From assembly GCF_019219075.1 (NCBI RefSeq), contig NZ_JAHUWJ010000005.1, positions 310,001 through 374,000 of the forward strand: a DNA stretch of 64,000 nt, read 5' to 3'. How positions within the stretch are numbered: the stretch's first letter is position 1; the number at the start of each line of letters is the position of its first letter. The stretch comes from Chitinophaga sp. sic0106 (GTDB lineage: Bacteria > Bacteroidota > Bacteroidia > Chitinophagales > Chitinophagaceae). This document shows positions 59,501-64,000 of the stretch, in pieces. Made by a program: the position numbers and the translations under genes. Below the pieces are notes generated by a model, which saw nothing but the letters and a program-made list of their open reading frames with translations, made no database searches and was not told where the DNA came from.

Positions 59501-62229
59501 TTGTTAGTATCGTAGCTAATAGACAGCGCTGTGATTGCCGGTTCGGTATTATTAGGCCAGGAAGGGGATGCCCCAGGCCAGAAGATCTGCAACAGGTTGG
59601 TGAGTGGTAATTCAGGACTGATCAGGTCACCGCTGAAACGTAGCGCAGGTACCTGCGCACCCACCGTAATGCGTGGGGGATTGTCTCCTGTACCTATCAG
59701 CAACTCGCCACCCATTGCGGCGGAAATTTTCCTTTTCTTGAGATCACCGGGAGCGATAATTGTTATCAGTACATCCGCATTTTCAATGGCCAGGTTGCTG
59801 ATCAGTGGCCATTTGTCGGGCGACCCAATGCGGACGCTCACCGCATCAATGATTTTCAGGTTTGAATTATAGGAGAAGGAAATGGCCTTTACACCAATGT
59901 TAGCGAGCTTTTGTACGGCTTCCGGCACATAGTTTTGCAGGTTTATACCGCCTACAAATCCCAGGAAAGTGGAAATGGAAGCGGGGGTGTCGAAGGTACC
60001 GGAGCCGGTGGTAATGCCCTGCTCATCCGGCAGGCTCAACTTTAGCGTGAGGTCCGTGTCTTTTAAGGTAACGCTGATATAACCGCCTGGTGGCATGTTG
60101 CCGTTGGATGCCGATACATGGAAGGTAGGAGAGGTGAACACAATCCATGGGATACCAGGTATACTCCATTCATCCTTACCGGTGAAAGTGGCGTCACAGG
60201 TCAGCTCGTCGTATTGCAAGGTAAAATTAAGCGTAGCAGTACTATCGATGCCAAAGGCATTAGAATTGCCTTTGAGTATGACTGCTTCTATCTGTCCTGC
60301 CTCGTTATTGCGGGAGGTCACTTCAGGGTCTGTGATCACCAGCTGTCCGCCGGTAGGTGCTACCAATGATTTGAAAATTGTATTGATCCCTCCCGATGGG
60401 AAAATGACGCCCAGCAGGTCCACCTGGGAGCTGGCTGCAATTGCTGCTTTGATGTCATTGAAAAGTTTTTCCAATGGACCGGGTTCATTTGCAGCGGTTG
60501 ATTTAACCTTCGTGGTGAACACGGTGTTGTATATATTTATGAAGGTGGAGCTACCTATAACAATTTTATCGTTAAAGGACTTTTGGAAAAATTCCTGTAC
60601 AGATCCAAAGTAGTTCCTGACCTCGTCAGTGTTAATGGAGTTAATAAACGTGGAGAGAATATTATTAGGTTGTAATGCTACACTGGTAGGCCAGGTATCC
60701 AGGTCGTACTGGATCTGGTTGGCCGCATTTTGAATTCCGGCAATCAGTTCAGCTGAGTCGCGGTCCCCTACATTTCCCGGCGCATAATTGTTCGCTTTTC
60801 CAATTGCGGTATAGCCTTCTGTATGAATATAGGGCTTTCCTGTGGTGATGGCCGGTACCGCCGTATTTTGGCCCTCAAAAATGGGCAGCTGGCCACTTAC
60901 GCTCAGGATGTAATTGAATACGTTGGAGGGTACCCGCCCGGCCTGAATCAGTAAAACCCTTGTGGAACTACCTTTGAGCCAGGTCAATAGTTGCTCCAGT
61001 TTTTCCTTGGCTTCCTCAAACTCCACAGCTTTTACTACAATCTCGGGTTCCTGGTTAAATGATTTCTTTCTGCTCGCCCATGTAATTTCGGCCGCTATTT
61101 TTAGTTCTTGTTCTGAAGAGGTCGGTGATTTCAGGTTCCAGAGTACCTCTTCGTTTGCCGTCCTGCCGCCATTGGCAATGTTAGTCACCTTTTTCATGCT
61201 CATGGCTACATTGTCACCTGCATTATAGGAGCTGAAGTTAAAGAGGACAGGGCTTTTTATTTTTGTGGTGGCGCCATCCCGCAAGGCCGTATGTATGCTG
61301 GCAAGCGCCAGGGCCAGGCGGTCGCTGGCCGGCTTTCTGAAGAAAGATTCTACTGTTTTGGTGTTATCATAGATGACGCCATATACAGGGACGATTCCAA
61401 AATCTCTGATTTTTTCTTCTGTTGTAAAGCCCTTCAACATGCGAAGGAGGGCTGCGTCATTTTCCGTTTTTGCTACCCCAATGATATTTGTCCAGTCTGT
61501 TTCTGTGAGTTCCTGTATGCTTAAGGCAAAACTCCGGTCGGCAAAATGCAGCGGTGATAACCAGGCGAGGTCACCCTTGTCGGTATAGGGATAGGTATCT
61601 CCCGTACGACATAAAATTGTTTTTCCTGATTCAAGATTCAGTGCATAGATGTTCAGCTCTCCGAGTTCTTCTTTTTTGTAGAAGATAATATTGCCGGGGG
61701 TCAGGCCATCCCTGGCATAGGCTTTCACTATCCATTTATAAGGTTGTAACATCAGAAAACTCTTCACCATCAAGGGAAGGAAATCAGTCTCCAGGAATGA
61801 CACGTCCTTCAAACCATTGATATAGTCACAGGCACCAGCAAAGCCGAAGTTTATTTCTTGCGTCGGAGGGTTATCAATCAGGTTATAGAGGTTGACGGTA
61901 GCCTGTCTTAGTTTCCCACCCACCCGCTTATTCTGTAGCTCCGGCAGCAGTTCAAATATTTTCGGAAAATCTTCATCATTATTTACAAATATTTCAATCG
62001 TTCCACGGTAGTCGTAACCGGGAGGTGAATCATACGGGTCACCGCACAAGCGACGAATAATATTTACAGGTGCACTATAGTGCCCATAATTGGGACCACC
62101 AGGAATATAACACCGGATGGTGGGTTGCTTAATGATAAATACCCTGAACAGATCTATTCCTCCCTTTAAAAACTCACGTCTGGATGAATCTATAGTGGCG
62201 CCAAAAAATGCAAAATCGGGAAAAGACAT
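50572..62229 (-). CDS. giant beta-rich protein with LysM-like segments
   Basis: A single uninterrupted 3885-codon gene, function unknown to me. There is no signal peptide or clear membrane segment, so export by the Sec route is not expected. Residues 1-640 are a mixed alpha/beta region with LLIQAGRVPSNVF (about 425-437) and FEGQNTAVPAITTGKPY (about 455-470). Residues about 650-1650 are beta-rich with repeated units and a Gly-rich hydrophobic stretch (GVGFQIGVGYEFNLGILSAG, about 1504-1523); VDLGFPWNTDFSRSF inside it recalls DUF6603 proteins, a weak recollection. About 1650-1980 is helical. LysM-like segments follow near 1985-2030, 2045-2095, 2098-2123 and again near 2615-2703. The last third is mostly beta-rich. 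It is preceded by a beta-rich gene 52 bp upstream and ended by the terminator at 50531-50563. Confidence 0.8.
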   Translation of the reverse strand: MSFPDFAFFGATIDSSRREFLKGGIDLFRVFIIKQPTIRCYIPGGPNYGHYSAPVNIIRRLCGDPYDSPPGYDYRGTIEIFVNNDEDFPKIFELLPELQNKRVGGKLRQATVNLYNLIDNPPTQEINFGFAGACDYINGLKDVSFLETDFLPLMVKSFLMLQPYKWIVKAYARDGLTPGNIIFYKKEELGELNIYALNLESGKTILCRTGDTYPYTDKGDLAWLSPLHFADRSFALSIQELTETDWTNIIGVAKTENDAALLRMLKGFTTEEKIRDFGIVPVYGVIYDNTKTVESFFRKPASDRLALALASIHTALRDGATTKIKSPVLFNFSSYNAGDNVAMSMKKVTNIANGGRTANEEVLWNLKSPTSSEQELKIAAEITWASRKKSFNQEPEIVVKAVEFEEAKEKLEQLLTWLKGSSTRVLLIQAGRVPSNVFNYILSVSGQLPIFEGQNTAVPAITTGKPYIHTEGYTAIGKANNYAPGNVGDRDSAELIAGIQNAANQIQYDLDTWPTSVALQPNNILSTFINSINTDEVRNYFGSVQEFFQKSFNDKIVIGSSTFINIYNTVFTTKVKSTAANEPGPLEKLFNDIKAAIAASSQVDLLGVIFPSGGINTIFKSLVAPTGGQLVITDPEVTSRNNEAGQIEAVILKGNSNAFGIDSTATLNFTLQYDELTCDATFTGKDEWSIPGIPWIVFTSPTFHVSASNGNMPPGGYISVTLKDTDLTLKLSLPDEQGITTGSGTFDTPASISTFLGFVGGINLQNYVPEAVQKLANIGVKAISFSYNSNLKIIDAVSVRIGSPDKWPLISNLAIENADVLITIIAPGDLKKRKISAAMGGELLIGTGDNPPRITVGAQVPALRFSGDLISPELPLTNLLQIFWPGASPSWPNNTEPAITALSISYDTNNGAYTLDTTLKLDWPIVILGRTVLTIQYLSLTLNGNNTSSTGSLIGSIVILPDGANIGMLLTANYLGKDNGWKFIAQQTSGKIPLLDFLKKYLEWDTDFSIDIDGLSIEIETATSSWLFTAKTAESIKIPGIDLSLDLNMKLGYNGGTKSFGGVETITGKAHVPVITHQQQVVSLASLLQADPPVVGYFGTGQADIIWQNIHLTVYYNFDPKVKKFGIKWGPLEGEIITTTNPDKSTATLRFTQSTTIGSMVETMVEWATGSKFSLGAPWNILDAIALNNLVLTFNFTDKQVGLQIDLNPINIGLFGINIATITGFKLSYNSNQPDPAQNGVQVQLLGSFLWQQDQSKPLGWDASKPETTPAPPAQGNKYLDLRMLALGQHVDVQGLSNATSISQAITIMEKLPDTPAGKAPPVQLSPNSGWLVGMDFGLIRISEDPPPKASGQGVMALASDYVFNLQVVFSDPKLYGLRIALNGDAAKVFKGLQFEVMYRQISQSVGVYQSEITLPDIMRNIRLGQFNITLPVFGIQVYTNGDFQVDLGFPWNTDFSRSFTLQTIIFVPAPIPVMGSIGLYFAKLSSATTTKVPASKKGLFNPVVAFGVGFQIGVGYEFNLGILSAGFSLTVAAIIEGVIAKWNPYLPATTGQKDRLETDYYFSIRGTVGLIGKLYGTVDFAIIKASVNIEISVTAQFYFAPYEPIELALTAKVTASASIKILFISISFSFSLRIQHHLTLPAVGGTAPWADGGQQLSLAQLRRRERAGMAVRLLQHKMLAANLTLNWDNLQAAPTPVDLTAYLALGVTAARDENEQTPTLAAQQACAVAMLMMESVKAPQDDQHSSKLKAFNTGTDSAFELLAKQVFRWVMAAMQPNPLTAKEVDELIVTQEAIEAVLAYLSAADQPIPVPEKDINTFMERQFKIVVHKLEGTNDGNELNATYFPMLPAVGFSLQRTGEATPLAYTYAAYNATSTDYLAALRVYFNELAVEKAGKNTAYKAFHLSDDDGPSIGSFIFADYYALLAKQMLQMASNSLKSYVYPIQLDQTTGDIVKWVNDTGRLTNSAAYTLEKLLTDNKAHLLTTGSDITIGDSHYVVQTNDTFTSIAAKTLYGGGFTAKSLALQNQQNGDLLKAGLSVTYDTQPAYTTLPQQSLENIAKHFGDTVTVADLLDKSNILTLPDLLLPATTLQLPAFVYKSADKDNLNEVTTKFGVTLAQLSAIPANLTIKNIFATTDDADLNIVQLPQFNVGALLQEIQYTQGLQHLSGLTSRYYMAGLRLPTKGLSPKFAGMWVTGDKNAYELPPAAGLFALTGQQFQVPVLATGQSLALTFNNNGSKWINFDNQPKLDIDITPESVQYQEAVALTTFATKNYLDVGLVSLGVPPLFTVEPNNYTFNSDITWVAPSGINMPYAGVAGEPQQLRLWKMPDALLQVPDPNAHQLNPYMNMYLGTYDEASQQMNEAPFNGYGWATRVDFTIRKISPVPGSPSTATTYEVAGADGFNTLLLEKLVDQVGANDGWIDSLHIAYAQSSDATAGGGIQTDNPDELTIGLAQVNLTTVTAPHVGVSGKELLTGSQHLVSPTTFIRLLWEASITSQGGYYLYYHNNKSDAGLPDRIFDNQENATVSLVVVFSNANLNQVFSYMNTLVTAPAVDFQSHTLFAKTLMQHLAITAGSMNNLADIARNFLADIDQIADENKDVPLRPGTTLSLTGGVYMVKDQAPGGLLNDIAAWFEVTPASLRQANPQIDNWDSKLEVYTALYVPDHNMVVGTGKGGNTLATIAGYYGISLSGLAVANKNVGDLFDPTKRITFKCGPLTSQSTVKQNEMAIKAVRKVPPAVPAKPTDKDYALTFLQNNFSLLGYHVADNAFFRESHISMPVCPVIPEGDTSSNKKFAVPTASDTWQYTDSLGYITLRKLIKQPQLGTPDNKNNPYQGLGDLLQIDYSWQDIYGNSLLTTLDNLQDNQFPNNAPILIKYNDTLIGLSRWPAVSANWQVIKTGTQPELNVLLNFDAASYDGLLKVTVVNNTTLTAAFTNLLDEASATNKANYQFSPAVEIDSITFNTDKQSVQLSVKNLPENIDISLQVKDIQRADKKKSYEGAASFSTNAAIPASSTIMSKAAGDKALYEQIWYQLTDINGISLSVNTSLIPGKPQVLNSDQTDELVRTWIGSIYQYLENRAVGNATGDVPALQHIISFNIDPAGIETKDIFQLALDFSIGRSRTALAENSNEAILMARTAIAPVSDLATGNGNNYTKFVSDFEAAFGGTMELRIAAGVDRFDSAVTAGAVLWVTRLSTLPAPPVPSLGYAINQDAGARLFAPRPVANQLISRTNVPIAPFDGSTPPVNKDFIDVDINGWCKQVFENFDELLSPAFVTSIQIIDLKNKANDPNATIYFDKLIEQKKDFANILKDLMVPVFAAELGLDTKDIREDFRQALLVKLSNAYSVQSGLEFTADVFNNNLTGPAYLYGNVEQQMKEPIPNLQFTAPKISLATNKQAGVRFLLSSPQIIKGTGGEVLSLLDLQLAYTASSIEHQIGELPGIKDYKASSWLQFFSKNSSILATQQLSKAPVQVPLPLNVFPPVPGMTRQYGELTTDGADPVLADLLDWNYLFSYSQAFHYPQDILHFTVRFNLITGAINNLAGLKDAFNAIAQFVTVIPAVNEALDKLQLITMSSTPADIAAATNTLKTYTDMTGNIITQAGSQGLQVLQLDPRNISSVEPPYNFEVKEGVGNDGVLIVTIGISQEVIAAIGVPKIQLEGYTTNDYTAVPYSYYFSNADGPLKASTGQTIAKRTVVLEKLNILARQDAAVSVYLDRNAELVPGKPTNNAFVYTTGTVEFPNYYYPNFARTEEINIATITGKPVKADLATQLNNLFDALLVKNTQPKLSFSVTGTYHYQVNQAGNTIQLPVMMQPGKTFDLGQQPQKAPPGMINNWVSVINQWIKDYHPGTANAALNFNLTIFSNLTDEPKPLIQLTSLYLNIADIV

Positions 62230-62281
62230 ATATCAATTATTTATCGGTTAGATAATAGGGTCGTTAGGGGTAATTTTTGCC

Positions 62282-64000
62282 TCATGGTTGCTTTTGCTTA
62301 TACATCGCATACCATCCTAATGCGTGCTTGTCGTCCGGAGCTGCCGGATCACCAAACAAATAAAACAACGTATTTCCGCTGGGCGGCAACTTCAGCAATC
62401 CAAGAAATTTGAGGGCTATATCCGTAAACATTAACATAAAGCTCTTTTTACCGGTGTCGCCTGCCTGAGTTAACCTGATCTGGCCTATGGAAAGCGTGAG
62501 CACAGTTTGCAGACTAATCATCTTTCCGCCGCCATTACTGCCGGGGAGAGCAATGCCCAGTCCCGCCTGATACTGATCGCCGGTACTTTCCGGATTCCAG
62601 GAGAGCAGGAGGTAGGAGTTGAGCCCAATATTTCCCGCCAATGCGCCGGGTGTACCCATGTTCAGTTTTAGCCGCAGACCATACCAGCCTTTATTTCCCG
62701 GGCCGGATAAAGGCATGTCTGAAATAATATCGAGGTAGCCACTGTCTTTCGGAGACTTTTTTTCCGCAGCAGTTACCAGGTTTTCAAGACTCAGCTGCAA
62801 CTGATTATATAGCCCTGTAGTACGGATTGTACTTACATTTGGTGCCGGGTTAAACCTGATCTCATCTGCATCAAAGGAAAGTTGGTTTTTTCCGGGTTCA
62901 TCGTCGGAATACAACATGCGTATGCCCAAATTTGCAAAATTCAATCCTTTGCGTAATAAGTCCTGCCCCGACTCATTGCCGAAGGAGAACAAATCAAATA
63001 CAGTCTGGTCCTGTGTTTTAAGTGTGTTGAAGTCGATGTAGCCATTCAGTGCAAACCAGCTTTCCTGCTGTGCTGCATTGCGTTTAGAGCGACTACTGAG
63101 CACAGCACCTGTGATCTCTACTTTGTTAATAATATTACTGTTCAGGTAAAAAGCGTCATCATTCTTGCTGCTTAAACTATACACTGGCTGCCCCTGCGTG
63201 ATTTGCAGGTTTCCGGTGAGCAATACGTTCTTATAAATATTTGCCGGATCATACACCCTTGATACGTTGCATCCGAATAATTTATTCAGGGTCAGCTGCG
63301 CATAGCTTTCAAACCCTTTCACGGCCGTGTTTTCAAACAATACTTTGAGCGCGAGCAGTTTAAAGTCGTAATTGGTCAGGGAGCCTGGCGCAATTGCTTT
63401 GATTGGCATCACATCCTTAAACCCTGGATCTAAATAATAAATCAGCCCGAAAAAAGAAGAAGGTTTAGTCAGCTCCGGCACGCCGGCGTTGTTAAGCGCT
63501 ACCGGACTTACTTCAATACCCAGGTGATGGGCGTTGAATTCCGATGGGTCGGACACCCCGGCGATAATACCAGAAAGGTTATCCGGCATACCGGTAATGT
63601 CTATACGTAAAAACAAAATGCCCGTCCAGGTGTCGCTGGTGGCAATAGCTTTGAATTTCTCGAAGTAGTCGCTGGTTTGATTACAGGCATTCTGAAAATA
63701 ATCCTGTAGCCAGTTGGAGAGTATGACGAGCTGCGAGGGGTCCGGCGTTCCTTCTGTTTGCGGAATGGAGAAGTCGCTGGTCTGACTCCATTTCTTCGGA
63801 TTGGCCACCAGGCAGTTGGCCACATTTTCCGGATCGTAGAGCTTTCCTTTGCGTCCCTTGAAAATAATGATATTGCGGTAGTCGCCATAACTTTGTTTGG
63901 TACCGGTGTTTACGGTCAGTTCCCAGCCGCCTATCGTTACTTTGTTGGCAAAGCCCTGCAGGTATTTAGCATTGCTCACCACCAGGAATACATCGCTGGA
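62282..64000 (-). CDS. beta-rich partner protein of the giant gene (5' end outside window)
   Basis: The frame is open from its stop at 62282 to the right edge, so the start lies outside. A GTG at 63982 exists, but the reading frame continues upstream of it with SSDVFL, so that is not taken as the start. At least 572 residues are visible, beta-rich, with no recognised motif: LQLSLENLVTAAEKK, WYGLRLKLNMGTPGALAGNIGLNSYLLLSW split by loops, and a C-terminal ALGWYAMYKQ. Several segments (SIGQIRLTQ, FMLMFTDIALKFLGLLKLP) resemble the beta-rich style of the giant protein downstream. The 52-bp gap suggests one operon. Function unknown. Confidence 0.75.
   Translation of the reverse strand, partial: SSDVFLVVSNAKYLQGFANKVTIGGWELTVNTGTKQSYGDYRNIIIFKGRKGKLYDPENVANCLVANPKKWSQTSDFSIPQTEGTPDPSQLVILSNWLQDYFQNACNQTSDYFEKFKAIATSDTWTGILFLRIDITGMPDNLSGIIAGVSDPSEFNAHHLGIEVSPVALNNAGVPELTKPSSFFGLIYYLDPGFKDVMPIKAIAPGSLTNYDFKLLALKVLFENTAVKGFESYAQLTLNKLFGCNVSRVYDPANIYKNVLLTGNLQITQGQPVYSLSSKNDDAFYLNSNIINKVEITGAVLSSRSKRNAAQQESWFALNGYIDFNTLKTQDQTVFDLFSFGNESGQDLLRKGLNFANLGIRMLYSDDEPGKNQLSFDADEIRFNPAPNVSTIRTTGLYNQLQLSLENLVTAAEKKSPKDSGYLDIISDMPLSGPGNKGWYGLRLKLNMGTPGALAGNIGLNSYLLLSWNPESTGDQYQAGLGIALPGSNGGGKMISLQTVLTLSIGQIRLTQAGDTGKKSFMLMFTDIALKFLGLLKLPPSGNTLFYLFGDPAAPDDKHALGWYAMYKQKQP

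Noticed and set aside
50572..62229. Giant gene as a contractile injection or Tc toxin component
   Set aside because: LysM-like segments invite this, but no sheath, tube, baseplate, ATPase or toxin-complex motif was found in it or in the window.

Overview
The window looks like chromosomal DNA of a soil or host-associated Bacteroidota, most likely close to Chitinophaga. The evidence is SusC/SusD proteins, TonB-dependent receptors, DUF1080, DUF4394, DUF4421 and DUF1343 family proteins, lipoproteins with short lipoboxes, weak Shine-Dalgarno sequences, and a candidate Bacteroidota-type promoter (TTTG-N20-TAATATTG) in front of the arsenic operon. No tRNA, rRNA, CRISPR array, insertion sequence or phage was seen. 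Coding density is high and genes change strand often. Genus-level assignment is inference.

Layout. 1-1519: two minus-strand genes of an operon that leaves the window, a possible GT-A-type glycosyltransferase and a 29-codon start fragment. 1862-4215: a double-DUF4394 lipoprotein and an EthD-like protein. 4279-7131: arsenic operon arsR-arsM-acr3-arsC with two near-identical ArsR-type palindromes. 7252-8323: HxlR regulator divergent from an azoreductase. 8328-11848: LytS/LytTR two-component pair followed by a secreted CocE-like hydrolase.

11984-28266 is the most interesting region. A membrane-anchored TPR/LuxR-type regulator precedes susC, susD, a GH2 beta-galactosidase, a GH63-like glucosidase, a kinase-aminotransferase III fusion, a DUF1338 (HglS-like) 2-oxoacid dioxygenase/decarboxylase and an ALDH7-type (antiquitin-like) dehydrogenase. 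The last five genes overlap or lie 2-4 bp apart, and a strong hairpin closes the operon. I read it as a complete route for the collagen disaccharide unit Glc(alpha1-2)Gal(beta1-O)hydroxylysine: uptake, removal of glucose and galactose, phosphorylation of 5-hydroxylysine, phospho-lyase cleavage to 2-aminoadipate semialdehyde, oxidation to 2-aminoadipate, and (after a transamination not encoded here) conversion of 2-oxoadipate to 2-hydroxyglutarate. The individual families are known; their combination in one glycan-utilisation locus is the proposed new system.

28274-50522 is mixed: flavoprotein monooxygenases, AraC, HxlR and ArsR regulators with small stress or detoxification enzymes, a class-C beta-lactamase-like hydrolase, a di-haem peroxidase with a cysteine-less molybdopterin-fold partner, a GH71/99-like lipoprotein with a fascin-like C-terminus beside a DUF1343 (NamZ-like) protein, an M50-like membrane protease with an unknown partner, a TonB siderophore-type receptor and a DinB protein.

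50531-64000: a perfect bidirectional terminator, then on the minus strand a giant 3885-codon gene with repeated beta-rich units and several LysM-like segments but no signal peptide, preceded by a beta-rich partner that runs off the right edge. Their function is unknown to me.
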